A DNA stretch of 64,000 nt from Candidatus Leptovillus affinis (GTDB taxonomy: Bacteria > Chloroflexota > Anaerolineae > Promineifilales > Promineifilaceae): NCBI GenBank assembly GCA_016705235.1, contig JADIYP010000006.1, positions 1-64,000 on the forward strand, written 5' to 3'. Below, piece after piece: positions 48,077-57,430 of this stretch; positions within the stretch are counted from its first letter, which is position 1, and each line of letters begins with the position of its first letter. Position numbers and translations under genes: made by a program. The notes below the pieces were generated by a model. The model searched no databases. It had not been told where the DNA came from and saw only the letters and a program-made list of their open reading frames with translations.

Positions 48077-49726
48077 ATGACTCAAAAAACTGGTTCACCC
48101 AATAAAGCGCAAGCTGAACAGGTTGGATCATGGCTGCCTTTGGTCGTGATCCTTCTCGCGCAGATTCAGATGGCTTTTAATGTTAACGCTTTGCCGGTTT
48201 CCATTGGCCCTATTGTTGAGGAGCTTAACACCTCAGCGACAAGTGTAGGCACGGCGCTTGTTTTTTACTCGTTGTTTGTGGCCGCTTTTGTCATGCTGGG
48301 AGCAAAAATTGGCAAGCTGTTTGGGGAACGCCGTGTTTTTCAGATTACAGCATTAATGCATGGCGCAGCGATGGCTTTAATGGCGCTTAGCCCCAGCGCT
48401 ACGGCCATGAATTTGGCTCAGGCACTGGCCGGGTTGGCCGCCGCGGCGTTGGTTCCTACTCTTGTTGTGCTGATTGCGGCAAACTATCGCGGGAAGCAGC
48501 AGGCACAGGCTTTGGGGATAATGGCCGGTACACCGGCCATTTCCGGCGCGCTGGCATTTTTTATTGCTGGCCTCCTTGGTACTCTGGTGACTTGGCGTCT
48601 TTCTTTTGGTCTTTTGAGTATCCTCTCTATCCTTGTTTTTATTCTCAGTTTCCGGCTGAAGCCCATTGCGCGCCAGCCGGACATTAAAATTGATGGCGTT
48701 GGTGCGCTCCTGGCGGCTTTGGCCATCATTTTGATCTCATTGGGGTTCAATAATTTGAACACCTGGGGGATTATAGCGGCTAAACAGGCTGCGCCGTTTA
48801 CGTTGTTGGGTTTATCGCCCGCGCCATTTATGGTGCTCTTAGGCCTTGTGCTTGGGCAGGGCTTTTTTGCCTGGTCTCACCGCCGTGTAACCAGAGAGAA
48901 GACCCCCTTGTTGGCTTTAGAGGTGCTGGATTCGCCAGAAGAGCGGTCTAATATCGCGGCGCTGCTTGTGATTGGCGCGCTTGGTCCGGCGGTTAATTTT
49001 TTGATCCCTCTGTATATTCAGATTGTGCAGAACCAGAGCAGTTTGTTTACGGCCGTTACCGTTATTCCCTACACGCTTTCCATCGCTGGCGCCGCCATCC
49101 TCATTGTCCGCCTCTATGATCGGTTAACCCCCCGCCAAATCGCCACTACAAGCTTTGTGGTGGTGGCTGTGGGGTTGGCTTTTCTTTCTTTTGCTATACG
49201 CAACGAATGGTCTACGCCTGTTGTCATTCTGTGCCTAATCATGATCGGAACTGGCGAAGGGTCGCTGATCACGCTGCTCTTCAATGTCATGGTATCCGCT
49301 TCGCCCAAAGAATTGGCCGGGGATGTAGGCGCGCTGCGCGGCGTAGCCAACAACCTCTCTACCGCCTTGGGCACAGCCTTCGCTGGGGTGGCGGCCGTAG
49401 GTTTATTAAGTCTGTTTGTCACTTCTGGGCTTTCTCAGGCCGCAATTCCGGATTCTCTCAAGATTCAGGTCAACCTGGACAACATCAACTTCATCACCAA
49501 TGATCAGCTAGAGACTGTGCTGGGAGCAACCACGGCCACGCCAGAACAGGTGAATGAAGCAATCCGAATCAATGAGGATGCACGACTGCGCGCACTGAAG
49601 GCGTCTTTCCTGATTTTAGCCGGGTTCTCACTCTTGGCGTTAGTCCCAGCAATGGGTCTGCCCAATTATGTGCCTGGGGAAGTGCCTCCGCCCTCCTCAC
49701 CCGGCAAAGGCAAGCGCAAAAACTGA
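48077..49726 (+). CDS. MFS transporter (DHA2-like)
   Basis: 549 residues, about 12-14 membrane segments with the long family layout (VVILLAQIQMAFNVNALPVS, SLGFNNLNTWG, RITREKTPLL-type loop). Drug:H+ antiporter family 2 members export toxins or metabolites. A charged soluble loop lies near 450-500. Probably the last gene of the M20-AbgT operon, so it may export a product of that pathway. Substrate unknown. Confidence 0.85.
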   Translation: MTQKTGSPNKAQAEQVGSWLPLVVILLAQIQMAFNVNALPVSIGPIVEELNTSATSVGTALVFYSLFVAAFVMLGAKIGKLFGERRVFQITALMHGAAMALMALSPSATAMNLAQALAGLAAAALVPTLVVLIAANYRGKQQAQALGIMAGTPAISGALAFFIAGLLGTLVTWRLSFGLLSILSILVFILSFRLKPIARQPDIKIDGVGALLAALAIILISLGFNNLNTWGIIAAKQAAPFTLLGLSPAPFMVLLGLVLGQGFFAWSHRRVTREKTPLLALEVLDSPEERSNIAALLVIGALGPAVNFLIPLYIQIVQNQSSLFTAVTVIPYTLSIAGAAILIVRLYDRLTPRQIATTSFVVVAVGLAFLSFAIRNEWSTPVVILCLIMIGTGEGSLITLLFNVMVSASPKELAGDVGALRGVANNLSTALGTAFAGVAAVGLLSLFVTSGLSQAAIPDSLKIQVNLDNINFITNDQLETVLGATTATPEQVNEAIRINEDARLRALKASFLILAGFSLLALVPAMGLPNYVPGEVPPPSSPGKGKRKN

Positions 49727-49824
49727 TACAGTTTTCCGAGTGATTGGCGGCTGTCTTGCTGCCAGTCCTTTCAACCCAAGTCGGTGCATAGGAATGCACC
49801 CTTTAGTTATAAGGAGAATCAAAA

Positions 49825-50322
49825 ATGAGTGATTTAATTGTTCTGTCTTTTGATAATGAGGCCAGCGCCTTCCAGATGCGCGACAAGCTCCTGGACATGC
49901 AAAAGCAGCAGGTCATTACGCTGTCCGATGCTGCCATTGTCATTCGAGACAAAAAAGGCAAGCCCAAGGTAAAGCAGCTTCATAGTCTTGTGGGTGCTGG
50001 CGCTATGGGTGGCGCTTTTTGGGGCATGCTCATCGGCCTGCTCTTTTTTGCGCCCTGGCTGGGCATGGCAGCCGGCGCTTTGGGTGGCGCTCTGGGCGGC
50101 AAATTTAATGATATTGGCGTCGATGATAAATTTATTAAAGAAGTTGGCGAGACAATCGAGCCAGGACATGCAGCCCTCTTTTTATTGGTTGTAAAAGTTA
50201 CGGCCGATAAAGTCTTGCCAGAACTTGCTTCTTTCAATGCCAAAGTATTGCAGACGTCTCTCTCTAACGAAGATGAAGCTCGGCTGCGCGAAACCTTTGG
50301 CGCAGAAGATGTAGAAGCCTAA
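49825..50322 (+). CDS. DUF1269-type membrane protein
   Basis: 165 residues. Central Gly/Ala-rich membrane hairpin (GAGAMGGAFWGMLIGLLFFA and GMAAGALGGALGG) flanked by polar domains; IVLSFDNEASAFQMRDKLLD at the start is typical of DUF1269. Function unknown in the family. AAGGAGA before the ATG. It is followed by a terminator-like hairpin and a SHOCT gene. Confidence 0.82.
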   Translation: MSDLIVLSFDNEASAFQMRDKLLDMQKQQVITLSDAAIVIRDKKGKPKVKQLHSLVGAGAMGGAFWGMLIGLLFFAPWLGMAAGALGGALGGKFNDIGVDDKFIKEVGETIEPGHAALFLLVVKVTADKVLPELASFNAKVLQTSLSNEDEARLRETFGAEDVEA

Positions 50323-50330
50323 TTTGTCCG

Positions 50331-50378
50331 GCGGATTCGTCCCAGAGCGGCGCGTTTTGGGACGAACCCGCTTTTTTT
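50331..50378 (+). terminator. Terminator between the DUF1269 and SHOCT genes
   Basis: GCGGATTCGTCCCA (50331-50344) and TGGGACGAACCCGC (50358-50371) pair with one mismatch, followed by seven T residues. The SHOCT ribosome site GGAGGT starts directly after the T-run, so read-through transcripts may be limited. Confidence 0.8.
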
Positions 50379-50388
50379 GGAGGTAATC

Positions 50389-50859
50389 ATGATGAGACGA
50401 GGCCCAAGTAGACGAGCTGCTCGGCGTACTGTCCGGCGGGTAAGCCGGCGGCGCGTGCGCATGCGCCGTAGACGGATGCTGTTGACCGGCGGCATGGTGG
50501 CCATTGCAGTTGCCGGTACCGCTACTGCCATCAAGCTGAGCCAGCAAGACGCGCAGCGTATCGAGCAACATACTGGCAAGAAACCAGAAGACCTGACCGA
50601 AGATCAGTTGGATCAGGCGATTGCCGATCTGAACATTGAGGCAGCAGAGTTAACTGATGCAGAAGTGGCTGCCATCGAGTCTGCAGATGCTCAGCCGGCG
50701 GCGGCAGCCCCTCAACCAACCCCAGTCCAGCAGCCTCCTGCGCCCCCAGCGCAGCTCGACTATATCACGGAACTAAAAAAGCTAGCTGAGCTGCGAGATA
50801 TGGGCATTATTACGGCCGACGACTTTGAGGCAAAGAAAAAGCAATTACTCGGGTTGTAA
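50389..50859 (+). CDS. SHOCT-domain protein with basic N-terminus
   Basis: 156 residues from ATG at 50389 behind GGAGGT; an in-frame TTG at 50377 lies over the ribosome site and is rejected. Arg-rich N-terminus (residues 1-28), one membrane segment (LLTGGMVAIAVAGTATAIKL), an acidic and then Ala/Pro/Gln-rich linker, and a C-terminal SHOCT motif (LKKLAELRDMGIITADDFEA). SHOCT domains are common tails of small membrane or phage-related proteins; function unclear. Confidence 0.72.
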   Translation: MMRRGPSRRAARRTVRRVSRRRVRMRRRRMLLTGGMVAIAVAGTATAIKLSQQDAQRIEQHTGKKPEDLTEDQLDQAIADLNIEAAELTDAEVAAIESADAQPAAAAPQPTPVQQPPAPPAQLDYITELKKLAELRDMGIITADDFEAKKKQLLGL

Positions 50860-50959
50860 CACTTGAAATTGTTAGCTGGCTGGGTGGACCGGGTGTGATG
50901 CCGCCAACCAGTCAGCTACCTATTCACCCGATTGCCCGCCACACCCACCCCGCCGAGAG

Positions 50960-51697
50960 ATGATGTTAAACAGAAAATCATCACACCACAGGGCCAAACC
51001 AGGGACGACACCGAAGGAAAATTTTTTAGGGCGGCTTTTGGACCCCATTGATGTGCTGTCGGAATCCGTCTTTAGCATCTTGATTGTGTTGACTTTCACT
51101 CTGGCGTTTAGAATTTTTAAGTTTGACGCTGATCCTGGCGATCTGACGTCGGCCAGTCTGGCGAGGGAATTGGTTTTGGCGGCCCTGGGGGCTACATTTG
51201 CCTGGGGTGTTATCGACGGCGTGATGTATGCGCTCACGGCCGTATTCGAGCGTGGTGAACGACATCGCCTTTTGTATGCCATTCAGACAGCCGCGACAGA
51301 AGAGGATGCAGTGGCGGTAATTGCCGATGAGCTGGATTATATTTTAGAACCGATCGCCGCTGAGGATCAGCGACAAAGTTTGTATCAGGATATACTGACA
51401 CACTTGCAAGACGGCCGTCCACGACCAGTTGGCTTACAGCGCGAAGACATTGCCGGGGCGATGGGATCGGTTTTAGTGGCTGTGCTGGCCGTTTTGCCGT
51501 CTCTCGTCCCATTCATTTTGCTGCCCAACCAATACTTGCTGGCCATCCGCATATCCAATGTGGTATCTTTTTTCGTCCTTTTTGGCATTGGCTATAGCTG
51601 GGGCCAACATGCCGGCACAAACCCCTGGCGCACAGGCATGCTGCTGGCCGCGATCGCCCTGGCCATGGTCTTAATTGCCATCCCCCTGGGTGGGTAG
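50960..51697 (+). CDS. VIT1/CCC1-like membrane protein
   Basis: 245 residues with about five membrane segments, arranged as two then three around a cytoplasmic charged region (90-165). The N-terminal segment FLGRLLDPIDVLSESVFSIL and the GVIDGVMYALTA loop resemble vacuolar-iron-transporter family proteins, but the signature is partial. The 100-bp gap upstream has an inverted repeat (TAGCTGGCTGG / CCAGTCAGCTA) without a T-run. Function tentative. Confidence 0.55.
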   Translation: MMLNRKSSHHRAKPGTTPKENFLGRLLDPIDVLSESVFSILIVLTFTLAFRIFKFDADPGDLTSASLARELVLAALGATFAWGVIDGVMYALTAVFERGERHRLLYAIQTAATEEDAVAVIADELDYILEPIAAEDQRQSLYQDILTHLQDGRPRPVGLQREDIAGAMGSVLVAVLAVLPSLVPFILLPNQYLLAIRISNVVSFFVLFGIGYSWGQHAGTNPWRTGMLLAAIALAMVLIAIPLGG

Positions 51698-51848
51698 CCC
51701 AAACAGCCACTTTACTTTTTACTGTCTAAACTTGAGCGTCCTGGAAAAGCCGCCACCAAAGCACAAAGGGCACAAAGTTGCTCTGGGAAAGCCATCGTGG
51801 TCCTCGTGTCTTTGTGGTTTTTTCTTTAGACTCAACCGTAAAGGGATT

Positions 51849-53669
51849 ATGAAACAGTTCTCGCAAAAATTGTTCCTGCTTCTTTCATTGGCGCTTGGGT
51901 TGGCGGCATGCACGTCACCCACCCCAACCCCAGTGGCCCTCCTTCCCACAGCCGTTCCGGTGATGGAGCCAACCGCATCGCCCGTCACCTCGCCAACGGC
52001 CGTGCCCACAGAAACAAACACGGCCGTAATCAGCGGCCTTCCTCCCGTCGTCGAGTACAATCTGGGTGACGCCACCATCACACAGTCTCGTTTTCCGCAA
52101 GACAGTCGTTTTCACGAAATGCCGGTGCGTCTTAACGGCATCATTGCTGTTCCAGACACCGACGGCGGCCCGTATCCCGTTGTAATAATTTTTCATGGCA
52201 ATCACCCCGGCTGCCCCTTAGATGAGATGAGTGTAGACCGCTGGCCATGCGCTCCCGAAGTTGAACAACCCAATTACCAAGGCTTCGATTACCTCGTCGG
52301 ATATCTTGCATCGCAGGGTTATGTCGCCTTATCCATCAACGGCAACGCCGAAAACACGTTTGGCTATGGTGAAGGGCTGCCCGGCGAGCGGTTGGCTCAA
52401 TTGGTGGATATGCACCTCAGCGCTCTGACAACGGCCGCTGCTGGCGGTCAAAATGATTTTGGCGTGGCATTAGACGGCCGTGCCGATATGCGCCACTTAT
52501 TTCTGATGGGTCACTCGCGCGGCGGCGAAGCTATCGTCTGGTTGGCCGAGGCGCTGGGCCTGGCCGCGCCAGAGGCGTTCGATCAATTTGGCTATGGCCC
52601 GGTCAATGGGCTGCTGCTGTTAGCCCCGGCTGTCACTTTTGCCTTACCGGCAGCTCCCAGCGTGCCGATGGCCGCTATTTTGCCCGCCTGCGACGGTGAC
52701 GTGGTTTTTCAGGAAGGACAGCTTTTTTACGAGGCGGCGCGGATGAATCCGGAGCAAAGTCAGTGGGCTGCGTCGATCTGGTTGGAGCGCGGCAATCACA
52801 ACCAGTTTAATAGCATACTTGGGCCTGATCCTATGGGCGGCAGCAACAACGGCCGTACAGAATGCCAGCCGCTGCTGACCGGTGAAGAGCAGCGCACTTT
52901 TTTACTTGATTACACCACCGACTTTTTAACGGCCGTTTACAGCGACGATCCCACGTTGGTCAGCCAGGCCAAAACCCGAATGGGGTTAGACGTACAGACA
53001 CCCGCTCCCGACAGTTTATATGGGCGACCGGCGCGTATTTCGGCTTTGGTAGCGGCGAACAATCGTCTCACCCTTCTCATCCCCAAATCTGACAGCGAAA
53101 TGACCGCCAATCTAGTCGGCGGACAGGTAACGGCCGTTGGCGTTAGCACAATGTTCTGCGAAGAAGGGTACTACACGCCGCAAATGAAACCGGGCAGCGA
53201 ACCATGCAAACGTGTCAATCTAACCATCCCCGGCGACCCGGCCATGCTGGTTGTCGCCTGGGAGCAGAGCGGTGCGGCGCTGCGGTTTTCGCTGCCGGAT
53301 GGCTCAGGCGATCTGAGCGAGTATACGACGATAAGTTTACGAACGGCCGTTAATCCGCTCTCCCCCTTGAACGCTCAAGACAGCTACCAGGCCTTCTCCA
53401 TTCAACTCACAGACAGCGCCGGAAATCAAGCGACCATACAGACACGCCCAACCGAACCCGCTTTGGGTTTTCCGGTCGGATCTGTTGAAGAGGACAGTTT
53501 CTTTGCCGGCGGCCAATTCTCCGGGCGTGTCCCCATGACAACCATTCGCCTGCCACTAAGCGACTTTGCCGGTATCAATTTGGCCGACATCTCAGAGGTC
53601 GCGTTGGTATTTGACCAGACAGCCAGCGGCTCTCTCTTTATGGGCGACCTGGAATTTATGCAGCCCTGA
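51849..53669 (+). CDS. Lipoprotein alpha/beta hydrolase (dienelactone/PET-hydrolase-like)
   Basis: 606 residues from ATG at 51849; the longer frame covers a repeat-rich intergenic stretch. Lipobox LALGLAAC at residue about 20, Thr/Pro linker, then an alpha/beta hydrolase: oxyanion region VVIIFHGNHPG, nucleophile Ser in LFLMGHSRGGEA, Asp in ACDGDVVF, His in ERGNHNQFN. The C-terminal 170 residues form a beta-rich domain (LPLSDFAGINLADISEVALV) like carbohydrate-binding or jelly-roll modules. Surface esterase; substrate unknown. Confidence 0.85.
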   Translation: MKQFSQKLFLLLSLALGLAACTSPTPTPVALLPTAVPVMEPTASPVTSPTAVPTETNTAVISGLPPVVEYNLGDATITQSRFPQDSRFHEMPVRLNGIIAVPDTDGGPYPVVIIFHGNHPGCPLDEMSVDRWPCAPEVEQPNYQGFDYLVGYLASQGYVALSINGNAENTFGYGEGLPGERLAQLVDMHLSALTTAAAGGQNDFGVALDGRADMRHLFLMGHSRGGEAIVWLAEALGLAAPEAFDQFGYGPVNGLLLLAPAVTFALPAAPSVPMAAILPACDGDVVFQEGQLFYEAARMNPEQSQWAASIWLERGNHNQFNSILGPDPMGGSNNGRTECQPLLTGEEQRTFLLDYTTDFLTAVYSDDPTLVSQAKTRMGLDVQTPAPDSLYGRPARISALVAANNRLTLLIPKSDSEMTANLVGGQVTAVGVSTMFCEEGYYTPQMKPGSEPCKRVNLTIPGDPAMLVVAWEQSGAALRFSLPDGSGDLSEYTTISLRTAVNPLSPLNAQDSYQAFSIQLTDSAGNQATIQTRPTEPALGFPVGSVEEDSFFAGGQFSGRVPMTTIRLPLSDFAGINLADISEVALVFDQTASGSLFMGDLEFMQP

Positions 53670-53710
53670 TATTCACCAAAAGCACGTTATCACCCAGGTA
53701 ACAGGCAAAA

Positions 53711-53752
53711 TAATGGGGCACAGATTTTTGTCATCTGTGCCCCATTAAAACA
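53711..53752 (-). terminator. Terminator of the importer ATPase operon
   Basis: TAATGGGGCACAGAT (53711-53725) and ATCTGTGCCCCATTA (53733-53747) are a perfect 15-bp stem with a 7-nt loop; on the minus strand TTTTGCC follows. It ends the minus-strand transcript and separates it from the convergent lipoprotein gene. Confidence 0.75.
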
Positions 53753-53814
53753 ACAGCCCTCATCATGAGGTTCGGTATCAATATCAATTGTTACCGATGC
53801 CGAATCAGTTATTT

Positions 53815-54015
53815 CTAATCATCAAACCGTTTGCTCTCCCCCACAATCGTCGCCGCGCCCAGAATGCCTAAAAAAACGCCGATCACAGAGGTAGCAAATG
53901 CCAAAAAGTTAAGAAAAAAAGTCGATTCTAACACACCCATAACGATCAAAAATGGCAGTACAGCACCGGTCAGTACCATAAAAAACCCAACCACAATTAA
54001 CCGATTTTTCAGCAT
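53815..54015 (-). CDS. Small two-helix membrane protein
   Basis: 66 residues: LIVVGFFMVLTGAVLPFLIV and FLNFLAFATSVIGVFLGILG form two membrane helices with a short charged tail. It starts 12 bp after the stop of the ATPase gene upstream, so it may be the last gene of the importer operon. Family unknown. Confidence 0.65.
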   Translation of the reverse strand: MLKNRLIVVGFFMVLTGAVLPFLIVMGVLESTFFLNFLAFATSVIGVFLGILGAATIVGESKRFDD

Positions 54016-54027
54016 GTTTCACTCCCT

Positions 54028-55059
54028 CTATTTCTCGTCGCTAAACAACCAGCAAGCAACGCGATGGCCTTCCGCAACGACCACATTAGGTGGTTCTTTG
54101 ACATTGCAGACACCTTCGATCATCTGCGCGCAGCGCGGGTTAAAGCGGCATCCCTGTGGCGGATTCACCAGACTTGGCGGTTCTCCTCTGGGAACCTCTC
54201 GCATCACCAGGGCATTGTCTGCATTGGGATCGGAAGAAGCTTCTAAAAGCGCCAGCGTGTAAGGATGCCGGGGACTCTGAAGCAGGTCTTCCATTTTGGC
54301 TATTTCAACCACCTCGCCGGCATACATCACGAAAATGAATTCAGAGAAGTACCGAACCGTTGAAAGATCATGGGTGATGTAGATGACCGCCAGATTATGA
54401 GTCTCCTGCAAGTTGCGCAGCAGCCGCAGTATCTCAACGCGCACGGAAGCATCCAGCATCGATACCGGCTCATCGGCCACCAGCAGCTTTGGACTCATCA
54501 CCATTGCACGGGCAATTACCACCCGCTGCTGTTGTCCACCACTTAGCATGTGTGGGAATTTAGGCAGGATTTCTTCAACAGGCGTCAATTTTACTTCTTC
54601 CAGTGATTGACGAATACGGCTCAGGCGCTCATCTTTGTCCTTCATTCCATTGATAATCAGAGGCTCTTCTAAAATTCGCTGAATGGACATGAAGGGCGGC
54701 AGAGCGCCGTAAGGATCTTGTTGGATATAACCAATTTTGGCGCGGTACAGGCGAAGGTCCTCGCCCTGCGTTTCAGTGAGGCGGGAGTCATCGAAGACAA
54801 TATCCCCTTTTGTCGGCCGATTAAGGCCCAAAATTGTTTTCATGAGGCTGGATTTGCCGCAGCCGCTTTCCCCTACGCAGGCCATGGCTTCACCCTGTTT
54901 CAGATCAAATGAAACGCCATCTACTGCGCGGACATAACCGGCATGTCCAAAGCCAAAGCGTTTCAGCTCGTACCACACATGCAGGTCTTGAATCTGTAAG
55001 AGTGAGGTATTGTTTACAGGTGGGGTTTGTTTCAGGTCACCGTTTGTGTTGTTACTCAT
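54028..55059 (-). CDS. Oligopeptide/dipeptide-type ABC importer ATPase (DppF/OppF-like)
   Basis: 343 residues. Walker A GESGCGKSSLMKTILG, signature LSGGQQQRVVIARAM, Walker B KLLVADEPVSMLD and the OppF/DppF C-terminal Cys-containing tail (PPQGCRFNPRCAQ, VACWLF) common to this subfamily. It hydrolyses ATP to drive import; the other ATPase is adjacent (55099-56064). Regular operon order binding protein, B, C, D, F. Confidence 0.93.
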   Translation of the reverse strand: MSNNTNGDLKQTPPVNNTSLLQIQDLHVWYELKRFGFGHAGYVRAVDGVSFDLKQGEAMACVGESGCGKSSLMKTILGLNRPTKGDIVFDDSRLTETQGEDLRLYRAKIGYIQQDPYGALPPFMSIQRILEEPLIINGMKDKDERLSRIRQSLEEVKLTPVEEILPKFPHMLSGGQQQRVVIARAMVMSPKLLVADEPVSMLDASVRVEILRLLRNLQETHNLAVIYITHDLSTVRYFSEFIFVMYAGEVVEIAKMEDLLQSPRHPYTLALLEASSDPNADNALVMREVPRGEPPSLVNPPQGCRFNPRCAQMIEGVCNVKEPPNVVVAEGHRVACWLFSDEK

Positions 55060-55098
55060 TGTTGTAGATATTTCCCTTTGCCATGCCGTGTTGATGGT

Positions 55099-56064
55099 TT
55101 AGACATACAGCCAACATTTGACTTTACGGCCGTCTTCCCGCACAACTGTAGGCGGCTCCTCATCACATTTATCGAAACGCGCCTGGCATCTATCAGCAAA
55201 ACGACAGCCGGTCGGTGGATTCAACAAACTGGGCGGCTGCCCAGTAATGAAATCTGGCTCGATTGTCTCCCGTAAACGGGGCACACTGGCCATTAGCTTT
55301 TGCGAATATGGGTGCAGCGGACTGGTAAAGAAACGACGCGCATCACTTACCTCAACGATCTGCCCTGCGTACATCACAGCAACATCGTCGGCCAACTCAC
55401 TCGAAGTAGCAATATCATGCGTGATCAGAATAAAACTCGTGTCCAATTCCTGCTTAACACGTTTCATGAGATTCATGATGTTTGCCTGCGTCAAAACATC
55501 CAGAGCTGATGTTGGTTCATCGAGAATTACCAGGTCAGGCAAAGTAACCAAGGACATGGCCAGGGCCGCGCGCTGCCGCATGCCACCACTCAATTCAAAC
55601 GCATATCGGTGCAAAAAGTCAGCCGGAACGCCTACTTGCTCGAACATGCGTAGCGCTTGAACCAGGGCATCTTTTTTATTGAGTCCCAAATGCACCATTG
55701 CCGGCTCTGCTACCTGATCGCCAATGCGCATCACCGGGTTTAAGGCATTCATGGCTGCTTGCGGCACCATAGAAATCTTTTTCCAGCGTACTTCCTTGCG
55801 AAAATTTTCGTCGTTCAGCTCCATGATGTTCTCATCGCGCAGCCAAACTTCACCATCGTAGGTGCTGGCGTTCCGTGGTAAAAGGCGTAAGATCGCTTTC
55901 GCCAGAGAACTTTTGCCACAGCCAGATTCGCCTATGACAACTGTCGCTTTGTTCCGTGCCAGATCGAAATCAACACCATCGACAGCCTGGACTACACCTT
56001 TCTGGGTTTGAAAATGGAGCCTCAGCCCTCTTACCATCAGAAGATCGTTCTTCGTTGCATCCAT
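55099..56064 (-). CDS. Oligopeptide/dipeptide-type ABC importer ATPase (DppD/OppD-like)
   Basis: About 321 residues. ATG at 56064 (GGGAG 9 nt upstream) is preferred to a start 48 bp earlier that lies deeper inside the permease gene. Walker A GESGCGKSSLAKAILR, signature ELSGGMRQRAALAMSL, Walker B LVILDEPTSALD, and the C-terminal PPTGCRFADRCQARFDKC tail. Its 5' end overlaps the permease stop codon by a few bases. Confidence 0.92.
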   Translation of the reverse strand: MDATKNDLLMVRGLRLHFQTQKGVVQAVDGVDFDLARNKATVVIGESGCGKSSLAKAILRLLPRNASTYDGEVWLRDENIMELNDENFRKEVRWKKISMVPQAAMNALNPVMRIGDQVAEPAMVHLGLNKKDALVQALRMFEQVGVPADFLHRYAFELSGGMRQRAALAMSLVTLPDLVILDEPTSALDVLTQANIMNLMKRVKQELDTSFILITHDIATSSELADDVAVMYAGQIVEVSDARRFFTSPLHPYSQKLMASVPRLRETIEPDFITGQPPSLLNPPTGCRFADRCQARFDKCDEEPPTVVREDGRKVKCWLYV

Positions 56065-56068
56065 CGTT

Positions 56069-57430
56069 TTAAAGCTCCCGTAGTCTGGGGTTGAAAATAC
56101 GGTCAAGTGCAAAGCCCACCATGGCGAAGCCCAGTCCGGCCATCATTAGCAGCATTGCGGGTTCCAAAATCCAGTAGTAGAAACCATTGAACAAAGCACC
56201 TTGTGAGTAAGCGTCTTGAATGACCTTACCCCAGGTCGGCAAAATTGGATCGCCCAACCCAAGGACGGCTAGCGACGCCTCCAGGAAGACAAACGTTGGC
56301 ACGAGGGTCACAATTTGGGGGATGATCAATGGCAGAATGCGTGGAATCAGGTAACGGAACACAATGCGCATATTACTTGCCCCGTAAGAGCGGGCGGCGT
56401 CAATATATGGCAGCTCCCTGACTTGAAGGAATATGGCCCGGTAATTCTTGATAGACAGGCCAAAAATACTCAGCAGCACCACCAGACCCAGCATCAGCCA
56501 GATGCTGCGGGAGTAGAACGTTCCCACCATAATTAAGATGGGCAGCAAAGGGATAATCGCGTTCACTTCAGTGAGTCGTTGGATTGTGGCGTCTAGCCAG
56601 CCGCCATACCACACGCCAATGGCCGCGATGCTCATTGTGGTAATGGTAGTGCCCACGGCCGCCAGCAGACCAAAAGCCATGGCGATGGGTGTGCCCCATA
56701 ACAAGGGAATCATCAAGTCGCGTCGCCGATGGTCGGTCCCGGCCATCCCATGGACCAGACCGTAACTTACAAATGTGAGGTCTACATTGGAATCTTCTTC
56801 GAAGAGCAAGGTGGAAATCTTTAATTGGTACGTTCCGTTGAGGGGCTGCAAGCCTTCTTGATTGGGATCGTCAAACAGGCCTTTTTCCGCCGGGACGCCA
56901 TCAATTCCAGTCTCGCGTTCCAGGCGACGTTGTAAGCGGGAGTCTTGGGCAAAGCGGAAGGATGAGGATGGACCTGGAGCAAACTCGCCGGCGCGAATTT
57001 CACGGCCGTCTGGCGTCAACCAGGTCATCTCAATATGTGGCTGCTTCACAGAATAGGCTGCGTTCGCAAACAAAATCAACTCTGGCGGAAACTCATCATA
57101 AGGAAAATCGAACTCGAACGTATACAGTGCCTCGCGAGTATCCGCTGAGAGTTGATTGACCACCACATCGCCATCACCATCAACCGAGTGGAACACAATG
57201 GTTGCTGGTAAATCTTTGGCGGTAAACCAATTGTACCAAACAGGCCAGGCGTTGCGCGGATTTTCTTTCCACAAGTCCTCGCCGCCGCGCCAGAGGCGAA
57301 TCGCCTCGCTGTAAGGTATCATGATCGGCGTGATCACCGACACCGTGAGCAGCAGCGTGATGATAATCAGGCCAACCACGGCCGAAGGGTATTGACGCAG
57401 CTGCTTGAAAAATGAGGTAAAAGCTTTCAT
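56069..57430 (-). CDS. ABC importer permease (DppC/OppC-like) with a large exterior insertion
   Basis: 453 residues against about 300 for typical family members. One membrane helix (18-40) is followed by about 190 residues predicted outside the membrane (45-235, WKENPRNAWPVWYNW and PDGREIRAGEFAPGP), then the usual five helices with GTDHRRRDLM and the EAA-type loop AARSYGASNMRIVFRYLIPR. The extra domain is beta-strand-like in look and may contact the unusual binding protein. Overlaps DppB by 4 bp, typical of an operon. Confidence 0.88.
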   Translation of the reverse strand: MKAFTSFFKQLRQYPSAVVGLIIITLLLTVSVITPIMIPYSEAIRLWRGGEDLWKENPRNAWPVWYNWFTAKDLPATIVFHSVDGDGDVVVNQLSADTREALYTFEFDFPYDEFPPELILFANAAYSVKQPHIEMTWLTPDGREIRAGEFAPGPSSSFRFAQDSRLQRRLERETGIDGVPAEKGLFDDPNQEGLQPLNGTYQLKISTLLFEEDSNVDLTFVSYGLVHGMAGTDHRRRDLMIPLLWGTPIAMAFGLLAAVGTTITTMSIAAIGVWYGGWLDATIQRLTEVNAIIPLLPILIMVGTFYSRSIWLMLGLVVLLSIFGLSIKNYRAIFLQVRELPYIDAARSYGASNMRIVFRYLIPRILPLIIPQIVTLVPTFVFLEASLAVLGLGDPILPTWGKVIQDAYSQGALFNGFYYWILEPAMLLMMAGLGFAMVGFALDRIFNPRLREL

